A stretch of DNA of 64,000 nucleotides. Source: Armillaria gallica. Lineage: Eukaryota > Basidiomycota > Agaricomycetes > Agaricales > Physalacriaceae. Both the position numbers and the translations under genes were made by a program. The DNA is taken from contig JBANDB010000010.1 in assembly GCA_037576215.1 (NCBI GenBank), positions 1,178,001-1,242,000 of the forward strand, read 5' to 3'. Under the pieces are notes generated by a model. That model saw nothing but the letters and a program-made list of their open reading frames with translations, was not told where the DNA came from and searched no databases. Positions 36,116-46,833 of this stretch are shown piece by piece (position 1 is the stretch's first letter; each line of letters opens with the position of its first letter).

Positions 36116-39100
36116 ATGTACGGCGACGACAGGGACCACGACAACCCTCCACAACGCCACATTTCACCATCAAAATCGTTCGTTTATCCTGTCAAATCTC
36201 TCCTAACCGGCATACAACCGGCTCAAGAACATACTGGCGGCGTCTCTCGTACTGTGGTCAGCAGCATAGGCGCGCCGCCATCTCCAGAACTTTCAAAATG
36301 GATTGCAGGAGAAGTTGAAAGGGCCCGTGCGTAATTTCTTGGCTTTATGGGCCCCAGTATTTACTCTCCTATGTGGTAGATGATACTACGACTAATCCTG
36401 ACAAGCCAGCTTACGACCCTAACGAGGCGCCATTCCTTTCAAATGTTAGCCCACGCCGTTCTCATAGTATGGCAACTGCTAGTCCATCCCACTCTGCGTT
36501 TGCTGGACGACGCAGTGCGAAGAAAAACCAGTCAATCTCCGGCACTTCACATTTTCCAATAGAAAGCGAACTACCTTCTCCAGCGAATTTCTCGCCCCGT
36601 TTTCCTTCCGGTTCTTCGTCAGCTGGTGCTAAGCCTTCGTCTTCCTTGCCCTCGTCGACTTCAAGTGGTCTCGCCGAGTTCCACTCGTGTCAATCTCCCG
36701 CCATTCCTGCTCAGGATGCTTTTGCGTCAACAAGTACGTCCTTAGCACCCGAAGCTGTCCCTTCTCCATTCAATCCCTCCGAACTTGGTCTGGTCCACTT
36801 GGGACCAATCTCTACAAGCTCCCACTCTAGCACATCAGGCGCTCTACATTCCGGTAGAATTGATAGTTGCACCCCTGATGCATCGGGACGTTTTAATAGC
36901 TCAGATTTGTCAGCGACAGATAATACTGGCCCGAGCGCCTCCCCTGAAGATAGCGCGGATACGCAACTGTCCTCGGAGGAACCGCTTTTCACGGTTCGCT
37001 TTCAAGCCATGCAAGATGAGCATGGTCATCACGTTGTCCTTGGAAGAGAAGGGAAATTGACGCGCTGTGAAGACGAAGCACGTTCATTCTACTCCCTCAT
37101 CTCCTCAAAAACTGAACAATCTATAGCCGATTCGAACTCCCGGTGCTGTCCAAGGCTTTGGTGTGCTCATCGTCGTGGATGAAAAAGACGACGTTTTGGT
37201 CGTCCGTCAAGTGTCTGAGGTAGTTACTTCCTCGTTACATAAATCGCCGAGACTGAGGGCAGAATTTAGAACTCTACCCAGCTGTTGGGTCTGTCTCCGC
37301 GGTATCTTTTCTCCCTTGATTGTTTCACAGATACGCTGCCGGAATCCCAAGCCGATTTACTCTGGAATAACGTTCAATTTCTCTCAGAGCCAGGTTCACA
37401 ACCGCCGGACGACGGGCACGACCCTCCACACATCTTTCGCATATCAGGCTGGGGAGCTCCTGGAACGGCCAAAGACCCTCCAGTTGTAGTTGCTTCTGAT
37501 GGAGCGTCAAGCGAAGATCGGTGTTTATGGACATGTTGGTGTGCAATGCATAGGCCACCAAGCGCAACGGGGCCGAATTCCAAACTATTCGTCATGGAAT
37601 TCGAGTTAGAGGTGGACGTGTTAAATCCATTGTATCCACCTCAGCCTGAGGCCACGAATCCAGCTTCGCCAGGGCAAAATGCCTCCGATTTTGACTCTGA
37701 CAGTATAACAGCGGGTGAGGCTTCGAACGACGGTATGGGCAGAACTTCACTGGGTACTGGTGACATGACTAGCTCCCTGCCGAGCTCACGCAGTCATCCA
37801 GGCGACCAACCTCCTGAGCTACACACCTCCCCTCAACCGTCCCCTCCTAGTCTACCTCCGCCAGGCGCCAATTCCCTTAACGCGCCTGCTGTAATGTCCT
37901 CGCTTTCGGGTCTCGACGGCGACGACACCTGGATCCCGAGCGCTGCGGATATTATGGAAAGTACGATGTCAGTGTCCAAACCGCTTCCCGCTCTGGAGCG
38001 CCTACGCCGCTTAGGACGGATAGCTGCCTCAGAACCGACTTCCGCGAAGTCAAAATCTCGGCGCGGTAAAAAAGCAATCATCCCAGGAGGTAGCGATATG
38101 ATGGACGTTTTGGCAGTCATGGCTCAGATTAACGAACAGCTTGGTGATCCGCCAGACTTGGAAACCTTCTTGAAGGTGGTAGTTGGCATTATCAAGGATT
38201 TGACGCAATTCCACAGGGTTCTTGTGTACCAGTTCGATGAGCGGTGGAATGGGCAGGTCGTTGCGGAACTAGTTGATTGGAAGATTACGCACGATCTTTA
38301 CAAGGGCTTGCATTTTCCTGCTGCGGATATACCAGCCCAAGTAAGCGGATTTGGTTTTTCATCTGAGCTCACATTCATCGTGTTGTATAGGCCAGGCAGT
38401 TGTATACGACAAGTAGGCCTTCTTCATAACGTCGTCATACTGTATCTCGACGGAGGCTCATGCTGTGTGCAGACCAAGTCCGAATTCTTTACGATCGGGG
38501 CCAGGCGACAGCTCGGATCGTAGTGCGATCCAAAGAAGATCTTGAGCAACCTCTAGATATGACGCATTGCCACCTGCGTGCTATGAGTCCTATTCATATT
38601 AAATGCATGTCTGTTCAAATGTCGTGGTATAACTTGGAATGCTAATCAGTCTACAGATCTTGGAAACATGGGTGTTCGTGCTTCGATGTCCGTTGTACGT
38701 TCGTAGCTTGGCGAGACGATCAATGAATCTGACTATCCGCAATAGTCTATCATGGCATTCGGTACTTTGTGGGGTTTAGTAGCATGCCATTCATACGGCG
38801 CGCGTGGAATGCGCGTATCACTGCCCACTCGAGAGATGCTTAAACTTCTCAGCCAGTCCATATCCAGAAACATTGAACGGCTCAGCTACGCTCAACGATT
38901 GCATACCCGGAAACTTGTGTGTCCTTAGTCAACCTTGAAGAGAGGTTTACCTGACTTTTTTGGCCTCAGATAAACACAATGGCTTCAGAGAACCATCCCG
39001 TACCCGTCTCCATGTCTTTACCCTTTATAAGCCACTGATCAGATTTCTAGACTGGTTATATTGTCTCGGACTTCGACAGCTTGCTCAGCCTGTTTGACGC

Positions 39101-41695
39101 TGATTTTGGCATCTTGGTTATCGGCGACGGTGCTAAGATCCTGGGCCCCAACGCCAATGAACACGGACAAGAGATCTTAATAATGACTGAGTACCTCAGA
39201 CTGAAGCAATTCGGGTAATCCGAGAAAATTTTAAGGGTGACTGCCTCCTCACCTATATCTGCAGGACCATCCAAGTATCACAAGAAGTTACAACTGACTA
39301 TCCTGACCTTAAAATTTCTACGGGTAGGTCCTTTTCGCGTGATAGGAACTGCATCCAGGTTAATTCATTAACGTAGGTCTCGATGTAGTTGCGGGTCTGA
39401 TGTACGTTCCTCTGTCGAGTGGAGGCAAGGATTTTATTGCGTTCCTACGAAAAGGACAACCGCGGGATGTTCATTGGGCTGGGAAGCCATTTAAAGGAGA
39501 TGGGTCAAAGGCAATGTTAGAGCCAAGAAAATCGTTCAAGATCTGGTCGGAGACTGTAGCCGGAAGATGTAGAGCTTGGACGGACGAGCAGCTGGAGACT
39601 GCGGGTGTGCTGGCCTTGGTTTATGGAAAGGTTTGTGAAAATGTTCTTTTGATCACAGTTGGGCTAATCATCCTTCGTTCTAGTTCATTGAGGTCTGGAG
39701 GCAAAAAGAGAGCGCATTGCAAACGACAAAGATAACCAACTTGTTGCTGTCGAATGCTTCACACGAAGGTGAGTGGGTAACATTCCAGGTCAAACACATA
39801 CATAAAACAGACTCAGTGCGGACTCCTCTGAATCATATTATCAAGTGAGTTTTTTACTCACATTCTTCTGTGGTCATGGCCTTATTCTTGTCTAGCTACC
39901 TGGAGATGGCGCTGAATGGGGCGCTAGATAGTGAAACACGCGACAACTTGAGTCAATCGCACTCTGCTTCGAAGGCACAGTGTTCATTACACCATTGAGC
40001 AAGGACTATTCTAATCTTTTTCTTCAGAATTTACTCTTCACTATCAATGACTTGTTGGTTCGCATGTGTACGTTCTTTATAGTATTTGTGTCTGATCATC
40101 GGTATAGGACCTCACAAGACTAGAAAGCGGGAACGAGACCTCTTTCAATCAACTCTTCAATCTGCCTGCAGCTGTAGAGGAGGCGATCGGCCCGTATAGA
40201 AGCGAAGCCCAACGACAGTCTATTGATTTCATTCTCGATGTATCTGAATGTCCCAAAGAAGTTATCGGTGACGCCAGGAAGATTCAAACTGTGGTGCAGA
40301 ACCTCACGGCAAATGCTTGTACGTGCCAATCGTCACGGGTTTCCTCCACTTCTCTCATTGTGCGCTACAGTGAAATACACGGCGGAAGGGTCCATCACAG
40401 TGTGCTGTGTATCGACACAGGAACCTGTCGGTCTGCGCAACTCCCAACAGACGGCGGTGGAGATCGTGGTGGCAGATACCGGGTGCGGCATACAACAAGA
40501 GAAGCTTGAAAATATATTCCGAGAATTCGAACAGGTTGAATCATTGGAGCCTAAAACCAGTGCGGACGCTGGTGTCGGTAATTACTGACCATTCTTTGAA
40601 TTTGTTTCATCGCTCAATATCTATTGCAGGGCTAGGCCTCGCAGTGGTTGCTCGTATCGTTGAACAGCTGGGTGGACAGCTTCGAGTTGATTCAAGGGTT
40701 AAACAGGGCAGCCGTTTCTCCTTCCTCATCCCACTTTCCTTTCACACAGGAGCAGTGAACCCCTTGTCGAGCTCCTCGCAAACATCGTCTTCAGACTCGC
40801 TTCGCATTCGTTCTCGCCCTCCTAGCATCAACTCTAACAATGAGATCGATTCACTGGTGGAAGCCATATCATCGAATCATATGGGACCCAAATCTTCGTC
40901 GCCGAAGTCCTCACCCTTATTGGAGGATCAGCGAAATATCGATGATTCCCCAAATATTCCCGCGCCGAAGCGGAGTGAGGGAACCTTCGAAGTCGTTGGG
41001 TCGCAGGTCCCTGTTCGACCAATCAAAATGGACGAAAATATCAGCACGCCCAGCGCTAATCTTCGTTTGGGCACTGTTGCCCTGAGATCCGCACACGGAA
41101 GTCGTGTTGCCACTTCTGCGAAGTTGGGCCCTTCACAGAAATGCGCTCCATCCAAATTACGGGTTTTGATTGTAGAGGTACGACGTCTCGGCATGTTCAA
41201 TGAACCACGTGCTAACATTTCTTCTAGGACAATATTCTCAATCAAAAACTTCTTGCAAAGCGACTGAAACTCGATGGTCATACCGTCGTCAATACTATGA
41301 ATGGACAGGAAGGTCTTGACATCATGAGGGCCGATCGTGACTTTGATTGCGTGTTGATGGATCTCAGCATGCCCATTCTCAACGGCTTCGAAGCGACGGA
41401 GCAAATACGGGCGGTCGAGGCAAAATCACCAGCATCTGCTCTCCGACTTTCGCATCGGTTGAATGGACGCATTCCTATATTCGCTGTATCTGCGTCACTC
41501 TTTGAACAGCAGCGGGATAAGCTGTCGAAGTGTGGTATGGACGGGTGGATACTCAAGCCTATCGACTTCAAAAGATTGGGCGTGATTCTTTCCGGGGTGA
41601 CTGATGTAGGCCAGCGTCAGCGGGACCTGTATAGGCCCGGTTGTAATTGGGAGAGTGGTGGGTGGCTTCGGGAGCATTTACCCTTGGATTCATGA
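36116..41695 (+). CDS. Fungal phytochrome: PAS-GAF-PHY photosensor with histidine kinase and receiver
   Basis: A multi-exon gene of roughly 1,500 residues. Exon 1 (MYGDDRDHDNPPQRH) joins a Ser-rich N-terminal extension. The PAS region begins LTRCEDEPIRTPGAVQGFG, whose Cys is the expected bilin attachment site of fungal phytochromes. GAF contains FPAADIPAQARQLY (usually PASDIP) and LRAMSPIHIKYLGNMGVRASMS; PHY carries the tongue motif PRKSF. The kinase H-box reads SNASHEVRTPLNHI, the ATPase has VVQNLTANALKYT, ADTGCGI and GLGLAV, and the C-terminal receiver has LIVEDN and phosphoacceptor MDLSMP. It should sense red/far-red light in cytosol or nucleus and phosphorelay. Two introns (37078-37126, 39975-40027) have GC donors; the protein frame demands them. 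No stop or frameshift was found. A transposon ends 22 bp upstream of the ATG. Confidence 0.9.
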
Positions 41696-41983
41696 TGCAG
41701 ATTTCAGTCTTGGGTTATCGTTTTAGCGTTACTTTTTTTTTCATCATCATTCTCTCAGGGTTTAAGTCATATTCACGGGCACGACCTGTATTTCTAGCAT
41801 ACATTTGTCACGCATCGGATCCTTACATTTTTTCGTATAGAGCTACAATATACGCAAGTGGTATCGATATCTAGTATAGCAAATAGAATCTGACATTGTT
41901 ATGGTCATCCTCGCCCGATGAATGGCGCGTGAGTTGGCCTTGCTAGTGATTAGTAGTTTGTGCCGAAGTTGCGGAGATATCGC

Positions 41984-42900
41984 TTACATGATGTTCATCT
42001 CGAGGACAGTCACGTCATTGGGTAGACTAGCTATGTGAACAATGGCGGCGGCGACATGTTGGACATCAATCATAGCCTCTGGTATCACTCTACCGTCAGA
42101 CTGAAGGGCTCCTTTGGAAAGCCTTGCGGCCATATCTGTTTGAGCATTGCCTATAGATGCTCCTAAGCCAACAGTAGTAAGTAACACAGTAAGGCGCACC
42201 GATGTCAATCTGGGTACATGATATATTGAAGGGACGACCGTCCAGAGAGGTGCACTTTGTGAGTCCAGTAATGGCATGCTTCGAGGCCGTGTACGGGAAG
42301 GAGAAAGGCCTAGGCACATGGGCTGAGAGGGAACCGTTGTTGATGATGCGGCCTACAAACAATGTGAGGCCTGGGTCTGCATTTGGGTGAAACTTACCGC
42401 CAGGAGGGGCCTGGTTCTTGAAAAGCTTGAACGCTTCGCGGGTACAAAGGAATGGGCCGGTCAGGTTGACGTTTATCACTCGTTGGAATGTGTCTAGGGA
42501 CAGTTCTTCGATTGGGACTTGGGGGGCATTTGTTCCAGCATTCTATACTTAAATTTGGAGCATTACGAAGTAGACTTTGAATGCACTACTTAACGTTAAA
42601 GAGCAGGTCCAATCGACCTGGATCGACGTCGGTCAATGATGACTCCGATTCGGAACGCGACTCACCGAATCTTTCTACCGCTTTGACGAAAAGTTCCTTG
42701 ACAAAATCTTCATTGGTAACGTCCCCCGCAATGACAAGATTGTTTTCGGGATGCAAGCATAATTTGAGTGATTCCTGGAGAGCCTCCTCACGCCTGGCCG
42801 TCAGGACGACGTTCCAGCCAGCGTTGGATAGGGCAATTGCGGATTGTCGTCCGATACCTGAAGACGCCCCAGTTACGATTGCCGTCTTAGTCTTAGACAT
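41984..42900 (-). CDS. Short-chain dehydrogenase/reductase
   Basis: The protein begins [20 protein letters not shown], giving the TGxxxGxG cofactor loop at residues 10-16. NNAG is completed across the first intron ([12 protein letters not shown]). The active site reads [13 protein letters not shown] (YxxxK), preceded by a Ser-rich INNGSLSAH strand, and [11 protein letters not shown] follows a fourth exon. It is a classical Rossmann SDR of about 270 residues ending [10 protein letters not shown] Ser/Glu-rich insertion ([15 protein letters not shown]) sits before the NNAG strand. The substrate is unknown. It is transcribed divergently from the small gene at 43056, with 155 bp between the start codons. 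The adjacent phytochrome ends 288 bp away in convergent orientation. Confidence 0.88.
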
Positions 42901-43055
42901 ATTAACTCGACGTCGGACACCGAGTCGGACTAACGCCCGCTGACATCTGCTGACACCGGCGCGGGCCGTCTAACCGGGATCGATCGCCTGACGTCATGAT
43001 CGGGTATATAATGCACCACTTGGCACCAGTAAGCTACCACACTTCCGTCACCCTC

Positions 43056-43465
43056 ATGTCTTCCTCACGCTCGTCCCACTTTGCGTCTGTCTCCCGGGTG
43101 GTCTCCGTTCTCCTGAATACACCCTTGGTAGAGCGTCGCGTCGAGTCTGACCATGAAGATGTCCACGAAGCAAAAGATACCGTTGCGATTGCAATGAGGG
43201 ACCTAAGTCCTGTTGTATCGATTGATTCCTTCTCTGAATCGGTGAGTGGTATCACATGTATACTGGGAGCAAGCGTCTAACTGGAGTGCTAGCCATCACG
43301 AAGGAGCTCAGCGTACCTCTCGGATCTGAGCCGTACGACGCAGAGCCTCCAAAATTCACGAATTTACGCATGGTGCGTTTCATTGTCTCATGTTGCAGTT
43401 TGGGGCTGACGGAGACTTCAGATTATTCTTTTCATTCTCTTTATTACACACACGACACGACCTGA
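43056..43465 (+). CDS. Small hypothetical protein
   Basis: Three proposed exons give about 110 residues beginning MSSSRSSHFASVSRVVSVLL. Exon 1 ends DSFSES before GTGAGTGG; after a CTAG acceptor the frame reads PSRRSSAYLSDLSRTT; a GTGCGT donor and a TTGCAG acceptor join the last exon, ending HDTT. It is Ser/Arg-rich with an acidic patch (ESDHEDVHEAKD). No domain is recognised. The splice signals are good and in frame, and the gene faces a shared promoter with the dehydrogenase, but the model has no homology support. Confidence 0.4.
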
Positions 43466-43543
43466 TACCCTATGCATATTACTGGAATAATTTGGATCGA
43501 TAACTAATAACTAATATACAGCTATAGTAGTACTACCTACAAC

Positions 43544-44600
43544 ATGTCTCTCATAATTTCAAGTTCAGAGTGGGCTGATTCCGACTGGTTAGATCTAGAC
43601 TTCGAGCAACCGCAGGATCCAGCCGCTGTTACGCTTAGACACGGGTATATTATCTCTCCGATCCATACTTCGAGAACGCCGTGCCGAGAAAATACCGACA
43701 ACTGGTTCCAATTTTGGATTATATTTCCCACGATTCAATTCTCCAATACGATCATGTCCATACCCCGCTTTTCAAATCCACATCTCCTAGTATCTGCAAC
43801 GAAGAGCATTACGCGCAAAGACCTCGTCCTTGACTCAGATGTTGAGGAATCTGATGATGCCCTTGTCACGTCTCTGAATGAAAAGATACGGAAATCGATA
43901 GACGTCGAAAAGGACACTACAAGTAGGAAGCGACAAAAAACATCAGAATCGGTCGAGAAGCAGGAGAATGAACCGCTGCGTGCGTCTAGCCTGAATGTGT
44001 CTTCTATCCGTTTACACTCATTTCTATCAAGTATTCAGGTTATGGTCAACATCCAGCCAGCCGCAACACATCAAGTTATTCTCAGAGCACAGCACCCAGT
44101 CGTTCATGTGAGTTCCGACCTCTTATCATCATGCATAGTGCCTGAAAAATATCAGCAATCCTCCGCGACAACATGAAGACTCCGAGCGGCAAAGTAGCCA
44201 AAGACGCAAACGAGCAGAGGATATCGCGGTAGATATTGCTTGGATAAACGCAGAATCCAAGAGGCCATCTATGGTATGTCCCTCTATACATATTAGACTG
44301 GGCCTAATATTTCGGCGTTTGCAGCCTTTTCCTTCGAGCTCCAAGAAACTCATTCACGCGAAAGCCCCTTCTCTCACACATGCGCCTTTTTTTATGATAG
44401 TCCAAGCCTTGCAACCCATTCGGAAAACGCAGCCTCCAGTACCTTATTCTGCGTTGGTGTATCACCCATATGCCGTGAACGCACCGTTACCTCCTAGCCA
44501 GAGCGACCGGAGGTTCATTGACATCGAACTGCTATCGGGGAGTCCTGTGCTACGAACTAAGCGAAGTCGTCATCGTCGTCATCGCCGTCCTCTCGTGTAA
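43544..44600 (+). CDS. Hypothetical basic, Ser-rich protein
   Basis: The ATG at 43544 opens MSLIISSSEWADSDWLDLDF. A long first exon contains LVLDSDVEESDDALVTSLNEK and a basic patch SRKRQKTSES resembling a nuclear localisation signal. Later exons read PRQHEDSERQSSQRRKRAEDIAVDIAW and PFPSSSKKLIHAKAP, and the C-terminus is RTKRSRHRRHRRPLV. The middle junctions near 44030-44165 are ambiguous: different frames are open, and I could not choose. An alternative frame at the 3' end (44518-44766) contains a hydrophobic segment, so the end could differ. The acidic and basic low-complexity layout suggests a nuclear protein, but no family is recognised. Confidence 0.4.
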
Positions 44601-45118
44601 TTGCATTTTTGGCATCCTCGGAGGTATAGTGCTCTGGTTGAAATGGTCAAGGTCAAGTGCTAATGTAGACTTAGGTGACACCTCATACGACACCTTGACT
44701 TTCCAGCCCGCGTTTCAGTCATCCAAGGAGCCGCTAGCTAATACCATCTCCATACGAGGTCGATAGAGCACATCGTTGTCGATTGGCCGTATCATGTCGG
44801 GCCGTCATGAGAGGAGTGCGTGGGGGACTCTACACGGACCATCAAACGAGGAGATTTGCCTAAAGTTGCTACCGGACAGTACTTGCGAAGCAAATGATAT
44901 CGTCGGGATCAGTATGGCGTCGTTTTCGCGGGGCTTGTTATACCTTACCGGGTAGAGTCGCGCCTTTTTTTAATTTTAATTTCCGGCGCTGTAGGAAAGC
45001 CATTCAGCATATCTTCTATGCCGCCCTTGTCCAGTATGAACGGTGGGGGCCATTTAGTTCAAGTATTTATTAAGCAATGTCCAAACATTCCAAGGACTAT
45101 TGCGTAGATACTCATTTG
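44601..45118. other. Intergenic region
   Basis: No gene or element was recognised. The right part is homologous by position to sequence downstream of the monooxygenase, but I could not align it convincingly. Confidence 0.35.
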
Positions 45119-45352
45119 TCAAGCCGTAGCTGCGAGGTATCTTGCAACTTCCTTCTCATTGCCATACAAACGACGAAGCGGCGGATGACCTGCAACGGAA
45201 ATCGGACAACGCAGAACGAGATCTCTAATCGCCCCTCGACATTTAAAAAGTGATTTCCCAGAATATTGATCCTCGTACGCATTGGCCACGTTTGAAAGCG
45301 CCTCATCTGGGTGTGAGCCCTCCAGGTAATGGCGGAGCAGCACGCCCAGCAT
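45119..45352 (-). pseudogene. 3' fragment of an FAD monooxygenase
   Basis: The frame reads MLGVLLRHYLEGSH, then VANAYEDQYSG, then AIRDLVLRCPISVAGHPPLRRLYG and KEVARYLAATA before a TGA. The intact gene at 55961-57362 has MLAMLLRHYSSDL, VAKAYEDMRIP, AVRDLMLW and, after its last intron, GHLPLRVLLW and EVAKYLAATTR in the same order. Only this C-terminal part is present; the FAD-binding two-thirds are missing. It is therefore a duplicated gene tail, directly followed by pieces of EMC4 and eIF1A on the other strand. Confidence 0.72.
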
Positions 45353-45432
45353 CTGCGCGCCTACTGGAGCCGGATTTAGAATTTCCGAGGCAGTAATTGA
45401 AACTCGGACTGGACTCCTTCACCTCAACCACC

Positions 45433-45658
45433 ATGCCGTTGAAAACACTCGATTTCGCATCATTAGAAGGCTCTTCCAGATATCGCCAACTGCCCTCTCC
45501 AGGTTTCTCCAGATTACTGACCACGGTGCGTCTGTCTGCTCTCATGTTAAGCTTTTCCTGACGACCCTCCAGTCCAAAACGCCGTCCAAGTCATCCATCG
45601 CCTCGACGACAGCCTAGGATCAGCTGAAAGTGTGCCGAGCATGGGACATGGCTATCAG
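45433..45658 (+). pseudogene. 5' fragment of EMC4 (ER membrane complex subunit 4)
   Basis: It reads [20 protein letters not shown], then a GTGCGT intron at the same place as in the intact gene (59059-59670, minus), then SKTPSKSSIASTTA. A TAG at 45617-45619 replaces the Tyr codon of the intact gene. The frame continues DQLKVCRAWDMAI and stops matching near 45658, where eIF1A-like sequence begins 10 bp later. All membrane segments are missing, so no EMC4 function is possible. The intron shows that the copy arose through DNA, not through mRNA. Confidence 0.75.
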
Positions 45659-45668
45659 CTAACACTAG

Positions 45669-46165
45669 AACGAAAATGACGATGACAAGCGTGAGCTTGT
45701 TTTCCTGGAGGATGGACAAAATACGCTCAAGTGGCAAAGACGCTGGGGAATGGACGGCGGGAGGCGCAGTGCTTTGATGAGGGGAAGCGGCTAACACATA
45801 TCCGAGGAAAGATGAGGAAAAAAGTGCGTACCTTCATTTCCTGGCGTCTTTGACGCTTCGTTGATACCGTGTAGGTGTGGCTCAACCAAGGAGACATCGT
45901 CCTCCTTTCGCTCCGGGACTTACAAGACGACAAAGCCGATGCGATTACCAAGTATACCGCTGACGGGGCAAGAAATCGCGCGTCTCTTTCCTGTCTTTCA
46001 GCGTGCTCGTCGTTGATATGTTTTTCTTGCAGTCAAAGCTGCTTAGCTTACGATGAGTTGCCGGAGAATACGAAAATTAACGACACAGCTTCGTTTGGAG
46101 AGGAAGATGGAGAATGTACATTTAAGTTTGGAGATGAGCGCGAGGTCGATATCGATGATATCTAG
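45669..46165 (+). pseudogene. eIF1A pseudogene, copy 1
   Basis: The sequence matches translation initiation factor eIF1A from [17 protein letters not shown] through [19 protein letters not shown] and [11 protein letters not shown], then after an intron [22 protein letters not shown], and the acidic tail [18 protein letters not shown] ending VDIDDI. One base is missing near 45720 (GGACAA-AATAC, where a GAA codon is expected), shifting the frame inside the OB fold. The N-terminal basic tail and start codon are absent, replaced by the EMC4 fragment. Introns are retained, so this is a segmental copy. A second damaged copy lies at 53503-54239, and their 3' flanks are also alike for about 120 bp. 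Confidence 0.8.
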
Positions 46166-46290
46166 GTGTTGCATTCATGACGTGCGTGCTTTCTTCTGGC
46201 CTTTTTTTTTCATAACTGACTCTGGCTCAGTGTACTGTGCATTTTTCTGCCTGTACTTTACTCAATAGAGGATATTCACGACCAAAGCTA
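46166..46290 (+). repeat. Duplicated 3' flank of eIF1A, unit 1
   Basis: The 120 bases after the stop (GGTGTTGCATTCATGA, then GCTTTCTTCT, a T-run, CTGACT and GCCTGT CTTTACTC blocks) are repeated in direct orientation at 54240-54365 with point differences. This marks the extent of the segmental duplication beyond the coding part. Confidence 0.65.
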
Positions 46291-46312
46291 CCAGACGGGC
46301 TATCATCCAATA

Positions 46313-46624
46313 GGGGGGGTCAGAGTAGCGGATTATGAACGATTATGAAGGCGATTATGAAGGCGGTTATGCAACGATTATGAGTCCATAATCGTGGGAA
46401 TAACCGACATCGGCCGTAATCGCATAACCTCCTCCGGAGGAGGTTATGCGATTATGAGCGATTATGGGGACGATTATGGCTTCGACGATTATGCCTCCTG
46501 CCTAATTTGGGGAAGGGACGTCACCGTGGGCTTCGAAGAAGCATTTCGACGGCGTCTCCGGCTCAAACAGCGAGCTCATAATCGTTCTCATAATCGAGGC
46601 ATAATCGCCTACTCTGACCCCCCC
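46313..46624. mobile_element. MITE with TA target duplication and a 38-bp internal palindrome
   Basis: The 312-bp element is bounded by TA dinucleotides (46311-46312, 46625-46626). Its ends are inverted repeats: GGGGGGTCAGAGTAG at the left matches the reverse complement of CTACTCTGACCCCCC at the right, and both continue into CGATTATG-type sequence. ATTATG or its complement CATAAT occurs about twelve times across the element. A perfect 38-bp palindrome centred at 46435/46436 (46417-46454) runs from TAATCGCATAACC to its mirror. There is no coding frame of note. The TA duplication and short ends fit a Tc1/mariner- or PIF/Harbinger-derived MITE; the family is not identified. Confidence 0.8.
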
Positions 46625-46833
46625 TAATGTACGCCTGATGATGAAACATATATACCTAACTGCATGGAGCTGTCTGGTGCCCAATTCTCGTAGTAAGCAA
46701 TTTCCTTTCTTGATTGTCACCTCCTTCTTTGTTGTAGTGTATATTGATATGTGTATTCCGGATGGAATTTGGCGCTTTAAAGTACTCGGACCGTCTCTGC
46801 TAAGCGCGCGCTTGTGTCTCATGTTCCGTAGCC

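Noticed and set aside
44518..44766. Membrane protein with a hydrophobic helix at the 3' end of the gene at 43544
   Set aside because: The competing frame continues the basic Ser-rich exon with good splice phase; the hydrophobic frame has no supporting upstream exon.
46313..46624. Repeated CGATTATG units as a CRISPR-like array
   Set aside because: Units are short, irregular and in both orientations within an element bounded by inverted ends and TA; the host is a eukaryote.
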